From Bacteroidales bacterium (GTDB lineage: Bacteria > Bacteroidota > Bacteroidia > Bacteroidales > UBA3824): 44,871 nucleotides of DNA. The translations under genes were made by a program, and so were the position numbers. Below, piece after piece: positions 14,303-22,503 of the stretch (positions within the stretch are counted from its first letter, which is position 1; every line of letters begins with the position of its first letter). The notes beneath the pieces are model-generated. The model saw nothing but the letters and a program-made list of their open reading frames with translations. It did no database searches and had not been told where the DNA came from. Location: assembly GCA_017394445.1 (NCBI GenBank), contig JAFPYT010000371.1, forward strand, positions 1 through 44,871. The letters run 5' to 3'.

Positions 14303-16285
14303 TTACATCGCCCCCTCATACTGCATCGTAGCATCTTCCCAATAAGCCATCTCCTTTTCCAGGTTGAGTTTTATGGTGTCGTATTGGGTAAAGAGATCCA
14401 TATCGGTTTGGTTTTCGGAGAGTTGAAGTTTTGCTTGAATCTCAGATAATTGATTTTCAAGTTCTTGAACACGCTGTTCAGATTTTTCAACGTTGGATTT
14501 TAGTTTGCGGAGCATTTTTTCGCGCTCTTTTTTGGCTAAATAATCCTCCTTACCTGTGGCTGGTTTTGGTGCAGGTTCGGGAATATTATTTTGAACGGGT
14601 TTTGTTGTAGAGACGGTGTGCACACCGTCTCTACCATTGCCAACGATGGTTTTCTGCGCTTCAAATTCCTTCATATTCTGCAATTTCTTCTTTTCAAGGA
14701 AGTAATTGATGTCGCCTTTGTACTGCTTGATTTTATGGTCGCGGAATTCGTAAACAGTTTCAGCAAGTCCGTTGAGAAAATCGCGGTCGTGCGAAACAAG
14801 TATGATTGTGCCGTCGTACGCCAAAAGAGCCTGTTTGAGAATATCCTTAGAACGTATATCGAGGTGGTTGGTAGGTTCGTCGAGCACGAGGAGCGAATAG
14901 GGCTGAAAGAGAAGTTTTGCCATCTCCAAACGGGCACGTTCGCCACCCGAAAGCACCTTAACTTTTTTGTCAATGTCCTCACCACCAAAGAGAAACGCGC
15001 CGAGAATATCGCGCACCTTGGTACGCATATCGCCAGTGGCAATGTCGTCGAGAGTTTGAAAAACGGTTTTGTTGAGGTCTAACAGTTCGTCTTGATTTTG
15101 AGCGTAGTAGCCTATGGACACGTTGTAGCCTATTTTGAGGTCGCCGTCGTAGGGAATCTGACCAATAATGCAACGGCTAAAAGTGGTTTTACCCTCGCCG
15201 TTACGACCCACAAAGGCAACCTTTTCGCCACGTTCGAGCACAAACTCAACATCATCTAACACCACCTTTTCGCCAAACGCCTTGGTAAGATGTTCAGCCT
15301 TAACCACCACTTGTCCGCTTCGGGGCGCAGGTGGAAAACGGAAATGAATCGAACTATTATCCTCTAAATCAACCTCTAAGCGTTCCATCTTGTCGAGCAT
15401 TTTGATACGGCTCTGCACTTGGTTACTTTTGGTGGGTTTGTAGCGGAAACGTTCAATAAAATCTTCGGTATCTTGAATAATTTTTTGTTGGTTTTCGTAA
15501 GCCGCAATTTGCTGTTGACGGCGTTCTTTGCGAAGTTCTAAGTATTTGGTATACGATGCGTTATAGTCGTAAATCTTGCCGAGCGAAATCTCGATTGTGC
15601 GCTTGGTAACGTTGTCTAAGAAAGTGCGGTCGTGCGAAATCAAAACCACCGCTCCGGCGTAATCTTTTAGATAATCTTCAAGCCACTGAATCGACTCAAT
15701 ATCAAGGTGATTGGTAGGTTCGTCGAGCAGAAAAACCTTGGGTTTGCGCAATATGCATTTAGCAAGCACAATACGCATTTTCCAACCTCCCGAAAACTCC
15801 GAAACCTTGCGCTGGAAATCCTCTTGACGGAATCCCAAGCCTTTGAGCACCACTTCGGCATCGGCATTACGCTTGCTTCCGCCAATAAGTTCAAGGCGTT
15901 CTGATTTTTCGGTGAGCGAATGAATAAGGCGCATATAGTCGTCTGATTCATAGTCGGTTCGCTCGGCTATTTCAACATTTAGTTTAGATATTTCTTCTTC
16001 TAACTTAACAGCGTCTTCAAAGCAAGTGAGGGTTTCTTCGATAACGGTTCGTTCGGATGGAAGTTCCATTTGCTGAGGCAGATAGCCCACTGTGCAGTCT
16101 TCGGGTATGGTAATGCTTCCCTTGTCGATTGGCTGAATACCGATAATGGTTTTGAGCAGCGTAGACTTGCCCGCGCCGTTTTTGCCGGTGAGTCCAATAC
16201 GGTCTTTGGGGTTGATTACAAAGGTTATATCGTTAAACAAATCGGTGCCCGAAAACGACACTGTTACGTTGTTGATAGAAATCAT
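14303..16285 (-). CDS. ABC-F family ATPase
   Basis: The product is 660 aa with two ABC domains. Domain 1 has Walker A GKNGAGKST (34-42), signature SGGWKMRIVLA (~165) and Walker B VFLLDEPTNHLDI. Domain 2 has GRNGEGKTT (~355), signature SGGERARLEMA and LLVLDEPTNHLDI. Between them is the charged ABC-F linker (LELRKERRQQQIAAYENQQK), and at the C-terminus a Uup/YheS-like coiled coil (KSNVEKSEQRVQELENQLSE). ABC-F proteins act on ribosomes as translation factors or in antibiotic protection; which subclass this is cannot be decided. It follows folK by 14 nt. A 28-bp perfect palindrome lies in the linker before the coiled coil and codes for GRDGVHTVS. Confidence 0.92.
   Translation of the reverse strand: MISINNVTVSFSGTDLFNDITFVINPKDRIGLTGKNGAGKSTLLKTIIGIQPIDKGSITIPEDCTVGYLPQQMELPSERTVIEETLTCFEDAVKLEEEISKLNVEIAERTDYESDDYMRLIHSLTEKSERLELIGGSKRNADAEVVLKGLGFRQEDFQRKVSEFSGGWKMRIVLAKCILRKPKVFLLDEPTNHLDIESIQWLEDYLKDYAGAVVLISHDRTFLDNVTKRTIEISLGKIYDYNASYTKYLELRKERRQQQIAAYENQQKIIQDTEDFIERFRYKPTKSNQVQSRIKMLDKMERLEVDLEDNSSIHFRFPPAPRSGQVVVKAEHLTKAFGEKVVLDDVEFVLERGEKVAFVGRNGEGKTTFSRCIIGQIPYDGDLKIGYNVSIGYYAQNQDELLDLNKTVFQTLDDIATGDMRTKVRDILGAFLFGGEDIDKKVKVLSGGERARLEMAKLLFQPYSLLVLDEPTNHLDIRSKDILKQALLAYDGTIILVSHDRDFLNGLAETVYEFRDHKIKQYKGDINYFLEKKKLQNMKEFEAQKTIVGNGRDGVHTVSTTKPVQNNIPEPAPKPATGKEDYLAKKEREKMLRKLKSNVEKSEQRVQELENQLSEIQAKLQLSENQTDMDLFTQYDTIKLNLEKEMAYWEDATMQYEGAM
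14607..14634. repeat. 28-bp perfect palindrome inside the ABC-F gene
   Basis: GTAGAGACGGTGTG followed directly by its reverse complement CACACCGTCTCTAC. It sits in frame in the poorly conserved linker between the second ABC domain and the coiled coil. It resembles small mobile palindromic elements of the GTAGAGACG...CGTCTCTAC kind known from other genomes, apparently tolerated because the linker is flexible. Confidence 0.8.
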
Positions 16286-16299
16286 TGTTACACAAGTTA

Positions 16300-16794
16300 T
16301 TATAAATTATCAGCGAAAACATCCACACGGCATTGGTCGGTGCACTCGTTGAGCAGTTCGGTGTTGGTTTTGTGGAGAACTGGGTGCACAAAGTCTGGAA
16401 TGAGGTCGCACAAAGGCATTAACACAAATTTTCTGTTTTGCAAAAGTCGGTGAGGGATAATGAGATTAGGCTTGTCAACTAAATCATTACCATAATAGAG
16501 AATATCAATATCGATAGTGCGCGATGAGTAACCCTTGCCCGAACGCACGCGACCAAGTTCGGCCTCAACCACGTGGCACATTTCCAAAAGCACTGACGGA
16601 TTGCAAGTTACGTCGGCCTCAGCCACAAGATTTAGATAGTCGGCGTCGGAATAACCCCAACTCTCGGCCTGATAGATTTTAGAAATACGTTTTACTCTGA
16701 CACCGAGGTCTTTAAGATTATCGATAGCCTTTTTGAGATACTCTTCGCGGTTGCCCTTATTCGACCCAAGCAAAAGATATACAGATGTTGACAT
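16300..16794 (-). CDS. folK: 2-amino-4-hydroxy-6-hydroxymethyldihydropteridine diphosphokinase
   Basis: The product is 164 aa, the normal length for the stand-alone HPPK enzyme. It transfers pyrophosphate from ATP to 6-hydroxymethyl-7,8-dihydropterin in folate synthesis. Seen are the N-terminal LLLGSNKGNRE, the pterin-site region ESWGYSDADYLNLV, the loop with RVRSGKGYSSRTIDIDILYY (containing the RxxRxxxR-like and D-x-D metal-binding residues), and PHRLLQNRKFVLMPL. The gene is followed 14 nt later by the ABC-F gene in the same direction. A TACCTTTG box lies upstream at 16819-16826. Confidence 0.95.
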   Translation of the reverse strand: MSTSVYLLLGSNKGNREEYLKKAIDNLKDLGVRVKRISKIYQAESWGYSDADYLNLVAEADVTCNPSVLLEMCHVVEAELGRVRSGKGYSSRTIDIDILYYGNDLVDKPNLIIPHRLLQNRKFVLMPLCDLIPDFVHPVLHKTNTELLNECTDQCRVDVFADNL

Positions 16795-16818
16795 AATAGT
16801 TTGTTTAAATTTTGGCGC

Positions 16819-16826
16819 AAAGGTAG
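16819..16826 (-). promoter_or_regulatory. Promoter -7 box for folK/ABC-F
   Basis: TACCTTTG on the minus strand lies 24 nt upstream of the folK ATG at 16794. Confidence 0.6.
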
Positions 16827-16887
16827 AAAAAAATCAATCAAAGGCAAAATATTGCAAAAAACATATCCACGAATAAACAATTTTTAT

Positions 16888-16895
16888 TATATTTG
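16888..16895 (+). promoter_or_regulatory. Promoter -7 box for the dcu gene
   Basis: TATATTTG lies 37 nt upstream of the ATG at 16933. The intact promoter suggests that loss of the gene is recent. Confidence 0.6.
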
Positions 16896-16932
16896 TTAAA
16901 ACAAATATTGATAACCTCATAAATCTAACATT

Positions 16933-18321
16933 ATGGACATAGTAATGATTCTTGAACTACTGATAGTTCTTGGTGCGCTGTACGTGGGTTCGCGCTACGG
17001 CAGCCTTGCGCTCGGAGCCATTTCGGGCATCGGACTCGCGCTTTTGGTGCTCTGTTTTGGGCTCAAACCCGGCAACCCGCCCACCGACGTTATTTATATC
17101 ATCATTGCCGCCGTTACGTGCGCCGGAATGATGCAGGCATCGGGCGGAATGGATTGGCTAATTCAACTTGCCGAAAAACTTTTGCGAAAGCACCCTAACC
17201 ACATCACGTTTTTTGCGCCTCTGTGCACGTTTTTCCTTACCGTTTTGGTGGGCACAGGACACGTGGTTTACACACTTATGCCAATTATCTGCGACATTGC
17301 GCTAAAAAAAGGCATCCGTCCCGAACGTCCGTGCGGTGTGGCGAGCATTGCAAGTCAAGTGGGCATTACCTGTTCGCCAATTGCTGCTGCTGTGGCTTCG
17401 TTTGTGGTAATTTCTAACGCCAACGGATTTGACGTCAACAACTTGCAGGTTATTGGCGTAACAATTCCCGCTTGTGTGTGCGGACTTATGGCTGCGGCTG
17501 CGCTCAGTTACAAACGCGGTCTCGACTTAGACAAAGACCCCAAATTTCAAGAGCGTCTCAAAGACCCGAAAACGAAAGAATATATGTACGGCGACTCTGC
17601 CACGCTGTTAGACAAGAAGATAAGCAAAGAGGCTAAACGTGCCGTGTATATTTTTGTTGGCGCTTTGGCGTTGATTGTGATGTATTAAGTGTTTCAGATT
17701 GCGGGTATGGACCTCCGCCCAAAATTTGATGGCAAACCTATTGGTATGAACATTATAATTCAGATAGTTATGATAACGGCAGCGGCATTTATGATAATAT
17801 TCTGCAAAGCCGCGCCCAAAAAGGCAGTGGGTGGAGCCGTTTGGCAAAGCGGAATGGTGGCTGTTGTGGCTATCTACGGTATCGCGTGGCTTGCCGACAC
17901 GTTTTTCAGCAACTATCTTGACGTTATGAAAGGCAGTTTGGAAGGCATTGTAAGCCAATATCCGTGGACAATAGCGTTTGCGTTTTTTGCCGTTTCGGTG
18001 CTGATAAACTCGCAGGGCGCCGTGGTGGTGGCAATGCTGCCGTTGGCATACTCGCTGGGCATCGACGGACCGATTTTGTTGGGTGTGCTCCCAAGCGTTT
18101 ACGGATATTTCTTCATTCCCAACTATCCCAGCGACATCGCCACAGTTAACTTCGACCGCTCAGGCACCACAGTGATTGGCAAATACCTTCTGAATCACAG
18201 TTTTATGATGCCTGGCTTAGTCAGCGTAACAGTCTCCACACTTGTTGCAATGCTGATAACGTGGTTGGTATATAAAAAAAATGGTTACTCTACTAAGCGA
18301 TTTTTAAGAAAAATTGGTTAG
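16933..18321 (+). pseudogene. dcuB: DcuB-like anaerobic C4-dicarboxylate carrier, interrupted by an in-frame TAA
   Basis: Residues 1-251 (to 17688) and the continuation from GTG 17689 to 18321 are in the same reading frame, separated only by TAA at 17686-17688. Together they give one Dcu carrier of about 461 residues. Landmarks are YGSLALGAISGIGLALLV, LKPGNPPTDV, CAGMMQASGGMDWL, LVGTGHVVYTLMP, IRPERPCGVASIASQVG and, after the stop, LPSVYGYFFIPNYPSDIA. The family exchanges fumarate or malate for succinate in anaerobic respiration. GTGHVVYT points to DcuB rather than DcuA. The last ~14 residues (NGYSTKRFLRKIG) are encoded by the repeat array that serves the next gene and are not part of the family. 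Unless the stop is suppressed or is a sequencing error, the carrier is inactive. Confidence 0.88.
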
Positions 18322-18364
18322 TGGAGTAACCGATTTTTAGCAAATTTTGGTTATTGGAGTAACC
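18283..18364 (+). repeat. Three operator-like dyads, 33-bp period, upstream of an AAA ATPase
   Basis: Three 16-bp units start at 18283, 18316 and 18349, exactly 33 bp apart. They read GGTTACTCTACTAAGC (inverted and degenerate), GGTTAGTGGAGTAACC and GGTTATTGGAGTAACC. Each is a dyad of GGTTA and TAACC around six bases. The first two overlap the 3' end of the dcu gene, and the third abuts the -33 region of the ATPase promoter. This is where an autoregulatory repressor would bind. Confidence 0.75.
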
Positions 18365-18379
18365 AAAATTTGCTTTTTT
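18340..18379 (+). terminator. 14-bp stem hairpin with T-run, terminator overlapping operator
   Basis: GCAAATTTTGGTTA (18340-18353), a loop TTGGAG, and the perfect complement TAACCAAAATTTGC (18360-18373), followed by six Ts. It can terminate dcu transcription and also contains the third dyad. The -33 TTTG of the next promoter (18369-18372) lies in its 3' arm. Confidence 0.65.
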
Positions 18380-18400
18380 GTTTTTTGTTCATTATCTTTG
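18369..18400 (+). promoter_or_regulatory. Promoter of the AAA ATPase gene (-33 TTTG, -7 TATCTTTG)
   Basis: TTTG at 18369-18372, a 20-bp spacer, and TATCTTTG at 18393-18400. The start of transcription is expected near 18405. This rules out the upstream in-frame ATG at 18378 and sets the start codon at 18426. Confidence 0.7.
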
Positions 18401-18425
18401 CGGTGTTTACAATTATCCCGAATTT

Positions 18426-19622
18426 ATGGAGACACTTTACAAAAAACATAAGATACTGATTTCGCAAGTGAATATGGAAATTGTGCGCGACACTATGCAT
18501 ACAATCAATTGGGAACGTCAACTTGTAGCAATCAGAGGTTCGCGAGGTGTGGGCAAAACAACGCTCATAAGGCAATTTATCCGTCAAAAATACGGCACAG
18601 AGGCTGGTGTGGCACTATATTGTGTAATGGACAGCCTATATTTTACCAACCACACGCTGTCAGATTTGGCAGAAAACTTTCATCTTGCTGGCGGACGGCA
18701 TTTGTTTCTCGATGAAGTGCACAAATATCCCACTTGGAGCAAGGAAATCAAAGAGATAATCGACCTCTATCCCGATTTAAAAATATGTTTTACTGGCTCA
18801 TCATTGTTGCAAATACTCAATGCAGATGCCGACCTTTCGCGAAGGGTTCTAAGTTACAATATGGCAGGACTTTCGTTTCGCGAATATCTGCGTTTTTATC
18901 ATAAAATTTCACTGCCATCATATACTCTAAACGAAATAATCAACAATGCCGACGAAATTTGTGACGAAGTTTGCAAAGTTTGTAGTCCTCAGCCATTGTT
19001 TAATGCCTATCTAAGAGCAGGTTACTATCCATTTTTTGATGGAAACGAGACCGAATATTACAGCCGGTTAGAAAATGTTGTAAGTTTTATAATCGACCAA
19101 GAAATTACTCAGTTTTGCAATGTAGACCCTGCCTACACACGAAAACTCAAAGCCTTGATACTCTACCTCTGCAACAATGTGCCTTACGAGGTGAATATCT
19201 CAAAACTTGCTACGTATTTGGAAATAAACAAAGCAACAGTGCTCAACTATCTTGCGGCTATGCACCGCGCCGAACTAATAACACTTATCTACTGCGACAA
19301 CAAATCGGTATCAAAAATGCAAAAACCTGACAAGATTTTTATACATAACACTAACATTCTCAACGCATTAAGCAGCAACACTGTTATTGGTACAATTCGC
19401 GAATGTTTTGTGGTAAATCAATTGTCGCAACATCATACTGTGGAATATTCAAAAGAACACGGCGATTTTATGATAGACAGCAAAATTCTCTTTGAAGTTG
19501 GAGGTAAAGAGAAGACATTCAATCAAATAGCGGGCATCGATAACTCATACATCCTTGCCGACGAAATAGAAATGCCTATTGGCAAAAAACTTCCACTTTG
19601 GATTGTGGGAATGGAGTATTAA
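18426..19622 (+). CDS. AAA_14/DUF4143-type ATPase
   Basis: The product is 398 aa from ATG 18426 (METLYKKHKILIS). An in-frame ATG at 18378 lies within the promoter. Walker A GSRGVGKTT is at 38-46, Walker B HLFLDEVHKYPTW at ~96-108, and the sensor segment ICFTGSSLLQI at ~121. Residues ~190-290 include a winged-helix-like region (NISKLATYLEINKATVLNYL). The C-terminus (HGDFMIDSKILFEVGGK) is the position of the degenerate PD-(D/E)XK-like domain of this family. The function of such ATPases is unknown; they are numerous and strain-variable in Bacteroidota. The winged helix and the repeat array directly at the promoter suggest that the protein binds its own operator. Confidence 0.88.
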   Translation: METLYKKHKILISQVNMEIVRDTMHTINWERQLVAIRGSRGVGKTTLIRQFIRQKYGTEAGVALYCVMDSLYFTNHTLSDLAENFHLAGGRHLFLDEVHKYPTWSKEIKEIIDLYPDLKICFTGSSLLQILNADADLSRRVLSYNMAGLSFREYLRFYHKISLPSYTLNEIINNADEICDEVCKVCSPQPLFNAYLRAGYYPFFDGNETEYYSRLENVVSFIIDQEITQFCNVDPAYTRKLKALILYLCNNVPYEVNISKLATYLEINKATVLNYLAAMHRAELITLIYCDNKSVSKMQKPDKIFIHNTNILNALSSNTVIGTIRECFVVNQLSQHHTVEYSKEHGDFMIDSKILFEVGGKEKTFNQIAGIDNSYILADEIEMPIGKKLPLWIVGMEY

Positions 19623-19638
19623 CATAATTCATTAGTTC

Positions 19639-19662
19639 AATTGTACTTTCCAAAGTACAATT
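19639..19662. repeat. Solo palindrome between convergent genes
   Basis: AATTGTACTTT, CC, AAAGTACAATT: two perfect 11-bp arms around two bases, between the convergent ATPase and Fic genes. No T-run follows, so it is a weak terminator at best. It resembles a single operator unit of the kind seen at the ATPase promoters, without an associated gene. Confidence 0.6.
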
Positions 19663-19666
19663 ATGG

Positions 19667-20701
19667 TTATCTATTCACCACCCAATGACCATTTTTGCGG
19701 CTGCCAAGGCGGGTAATGATGCCGTAATCTTTTAGTTTTTTGATGATTTTTTCTACGGCGCGCTGAGTTATACCCATATTTTGAGATAGTTCTGAGGCGG
19801 TTGAAGTAGGTGTTTTTTCAAGATGCAATAATATTTGTTTTTCATTTATACCGAACTTTATACCGAACTTTATACCGAACTCAGCACCGAATTTATTAGC
19901 AAAATCTTGATCTATTAGCGAATCTACATTCGACTCTTTTAACGCAGCACCTTGATGGATTTTTAGAGTATTATAAATTTCTTCAAGCATAAAATCAATA
20001 AAAGGTCCTGACTCACCCGCATTGGTACTTTCAGTAATAGCATTATAATACGATTGCTGATTTGCATAAACCATATTTTCCACGGGGAGATGTTCAAAAA
20101 GCGGATGCAGTTTACCAAGAATAAGCGATTGCCAAAGCCGACCTGTTCTACCGTTGCCGTCGACAAAAGGATGTATAAACTCAAACTCGTAATGAAAAAC
20201 ACAACTTCGTATTAGAAGATGGTCTTTGGACGATTTCAGCCAAGAAAACAAATCGTTGATAAGCATAGGCACTCTATCGGGAGGTGGCGCCATATGAACC
20301 AAACCTTTTTCAGAAAAAACGCCTACACCTGAACTACGGAATCGTCCAGGATTATCAACCAATGCCTGCATCATTACACCGTGTGCTTTAAGCAAATCTT
20401 TAACACTAAAAGGATTAAGTTTTTGATACAACTCGTAGGTGGCAATAGCATTTTTCACTTCCTGTATCTGTTTTATAGGCGCAATTACGGTTTTTCCATC
20501 AATAATATCACGCACATTATCTTCCGAAAGTGTGTTTCCCTCTATTGCAAGCGAGGAATGAATAGTTTTGATACGGTTAGCCTTTCGGAGCAACAATCCT
20601 CCTTCCTGTTCAAGACGGATGGCATAACGCTCTATCAACCGAGAAATTTCGGATATTAGGTTAATAGCCTTGGCACTTACTGTAAACGGTGGCACATACA
20701 T
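19667..20701 (-). CDS. Fic-family AMPylator with winged-helix C-terminus
   Basis: The product is 344 aa. The Fic core motif HPFVDGNGRTGR is at 177-188, complete with catalytic His177. The inhibitory-helix motif SSLAIEGN (Ser50...Glu54-Gly) precedes the core, so this is a class II Fic protein with intrinsic auto-inhibition. The C-terminus (~275-344) is a winged helix (STASELSQNMGITQRAVEKI). Before it lies a short slippage-type repeat (FGAEFGIKFGIKFGINEK), coded by 15-bp DNA repeats. Fic proteins transfer AMP to target hydroxyls; the target is unknown. Only 30 bp separate it from the upstream SDR gene, and no own -7 box is seen, so co-transcription with that gene is possible. Confidence 0.9.
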   Translation of the reverse strand: MYVPPFTVSAKAINLISEISRLIERYAIRLEQEGGLLLRKANRIKTIHSSLAIEGNTLSEDNVRDIIDGKTVIAPIKQIQEVKNAIATYELYQKLNPFSVKDLLKAHGVMMQALVDNPGRFRSSGVGVFSEKGLVHMAPPPDRVPMLINDLFSWLKSSKDHLLIRSCVFHYEFEFIHPFVDGNGRTGRLWQSLILGKLHPLFEHLPVENMVYANQQSYYNAITESTNAGESGPFIDFMLEEIYNTLKIHQGAALKESNVDSLIDQDFANKFGAEFGIKFGIKFGINEKQILLHLEKTPTSTASELSQNMGITQRAVEKIIKKLKDYGIITRLGSRKNGHWVVNR

Positions 20702-20731
20702 TTTTGAGATAATTTAGTGGTTATTAGGATG

Positions 20732-21517
20732 TTATTTCTTTTTGCGGATGATTTTGGCAAAGAGGCGTGGGAAAAACCTACTTACCCAAATGCCATTGGT
20801 TTCGCCGCCGCCGGCTGTGATTTCAAGTTTCTCTTTTTCAATACCTTTGATGATTTTTTCGGCAAGAATTTTTGGGTCGAGTCCTTTGGCTTGACCCTCA
20901 TCGTTGACACCACGTTTTTGGGCGTTGGCATCTAAGGCATTGATAGCCACGTTGGTATTAACATAGCCGGGACAAACCATCATCACACGAATACCATTGT
21001 CGTAGTTTTCGGCGCGGAGGGTTTCAAAAAATCCGTGAAGGGCGTGTTTTGCCGCAGCATATCCCGAACGAAGAGGTATACCAAACTTACCTGCAAGCGA
21101 ACTCATACATACAATATGTCCGCTTTTTTGGGCAATCATACTCGGAAGAACCACCTTGGTGATGGCTGCCGCTCCAAAAAAGTTGATATTCATCATCTTC
21201 TCCACCACGGTTAAATCCTCGTCTACCACCAAAGCACGCTGAGATGCGCCGCCATTGTTGATAAGGATATCAATATGCTGATATTCAGCCACAATTGGTT
21301 CAGCAATTTGGGCAATGTTGCGATACTGCTCCAAGTCGAGAACAACAATACGCACCTTGTCGGGATATTTGCAAGATGATTTAACTCGCTGTAATTCAGA
21401 TTCTCGGCGCGACGAGATGATAAGGTTTGCGCCCAATTCGGCAAATTTGTAGGTGAGCGCCTCTCCTATTCCCGACGACGCTCCCGTTATCCATATATTT
21501 TTGTTTTCGAAATTCAT
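20732..21517 (-). CDS. Short-chain dehydrogenase/reductase (SDR)
   Basis: The start is set at ATG 21517 (MNFENKNIWITGASSGIGEA), because the longer frame up to 21697 runs through the divergent promoters. The product is 261 aa, a normal classical SDR. The cofactor motif TGASSGIG is at 11-18, the NNGG variant of NNAG is in ILINNGGASQ (~91), the catalytic Ser is in MSSLAG, and YxxxK is in SGYAAAKHALHG. The conserved CPGYVNTNV follows. It oxidises or reduces a carbonyl or hydroxyl group with NAD(P)(H), and the substrate is not evident. The C-terminal RFFPRLFAKIIRKKK is basic and might sit on the membrane. Confidence 0.9.
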   Translation of the reverse strand: MNFENKNIWITGASSGIGEALTYKFAELGANLIISSRRESELQRVKSSCKYPDKVRIVVLDLEQYRNIAQIAEPIVAEYQHIDILINNGGASQRALVVDEDLTVVEKMMNINFFGAAAITKVVLPSMIAQKSGHIVCMSSLAGKFGIPLRSGYAAAKHALHGFFETLRAENYDNGIRVMMVCPGYVNTNVAINALDANAQKRGVNDEGQAKGLDPKILAEKIIKGIEKEKLEITAGGGETNGIWVSRFFPRLFAKIIRKKK

Positions 21518-21524
21518 TTTTATG

Positions 21525-21553
21525 TATATTTGCAAATCTTTTCGGCAAATATA
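21525..21553. promoter_or_regulatory. Interleaved divergent promoters
   Basis: TATATTTG on the plus strand (21525-21532) serves the symporter gene, and TATATTTG on the minus strand (21546-21553) serves the SDR gene. The boxes cross: each polymerase must run through the other's -7 region. This makes the two genes likely to be expressed in competition. Confidence 0.6.
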
Positions 21554-21578
21554 ATAACAAAAAACGAAAACAGAAAAA

Positions 21579-22457
21579 ATGGCTGATATTTTAGTAAATA
21601 TAACTCTCGTGCTGATAATGGCAGGAATAGGAATGTCGCTGACATTCAACGATTTTAAGAACGTATTTGTATATCCTAAATCAATTTTGACTGGCATAGG
21701 AAGTCAGTTGTTGATACTTCCGGCATTGTCGTTTTGTTTAGCATACTTAGCGCCAGTGAGCGCGGCCGAAAAACTCGGCATAGTGTTGATTGCGCTCTGT
21801 CCTGTGGGCACCACAAGTAATATTTTGATACATATTTTTAAGGGGAACACCGCTCTATCTATCTCAATGACAATATTTAACAGTATGTTGTCGCCGTTTT
21901 CGATACCGTTTTTCATAGCCGTTGCAGTAAGTTTCTTTGTTAACGAAGAATCAAACGTAAGTATGTCGTTTTCAGAGAGTTTTGTACATATTTTATTAAC
22001 GGTGATATTACCTGCATTTTGTGGATTGATGGTAAGGCGATATTTTACCACAGTGGCTGATTATCTGAGCCGTCCGCTCAAATGGCTTTTGCCGTTAATG
22101 TTGCTTATAGTGTTCAGCATCAAGATTTTCTTAGGCAACAACGAAACCGGATGCACACCAATGACAATGGACGAGATTTTGAAATTAGCACCGTTTGTGC
22201 TGCTACTCAACATTTTAGGAATGTACGGAGGATTTTTCATTGCCAAACTTTCGCGCTTAGACAAACCCTCGCAACTCACCGTAGCCATCGAAACAGGCTT
22301 ACAAAACACCGCCCTTGCCCTCTCGGTAGCCGCCACCCTCCAAGGTGCGTGTGAAATCGAAAAACCCGCCCTCGTATACGCAATGCTCACATTTTTCACC
22401 GCCGTAGTGTTTTTGCTGATACATTCGGGGATGAAGGTGAGGGAGATATTGAAGTAA
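21579..22457 (+). CDS. Bile acid:sodium symporter family protein
   Basis: The product is 292 aa with nine or ten hydrophobic segments. It has the SBF-family (PF01758) landmarks GIGMSLTFNDF near the start, LCPVGTTSNILIHIFKGNTALS (~72-93) covering the first crossover motif, and AIETGLQNTALALSVAAT (~245-262) covering the second. The family imports organic anions with Na+; in bacteria not all members carry bile acids, and pantoate or keto acids are other options. It is divergent from an SDR gene with crossing promoters, so a link between import and oxidation of a sterol-like compound is possible but not shown. Confidence 0.9.
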   Translation: MADILVNITLVLIMAGIGMSLTFNDFKNVFVYPKSILTGIGSQLLILPALSFCLAYLAPVSAAEKLGIVLIALCPVGTTSNILIHIFKGNTALSISMTIFNSMLSPFSIPFFIAVAVSFFVNEESNVSMSFSESFVHILLTVILPAFCGLMVRRYFTTVADYLSRPLKWLLPLMLLIVFSIKIFLGNNETGCTPMTMDEILKLAPFVLLLNILGMYGGFFIAKLSRLDKPSQLTVAIETGLQNTALALSVAATLQGACEIEKPALVYAMLTFFTAVVFLLIHSGMKVREILK

Positions 22458-22503
22458 ATGGCAAAAATCAAACAATTAAACATCAAAATAACAAAACAAA
22501 AAT

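Noticed and set aside
14591..15082. 163-aa plus-strand frame opposite the ABC-F gene
   Set aside because: Antisense to the conserved second ABC domain, with no family resemblance.
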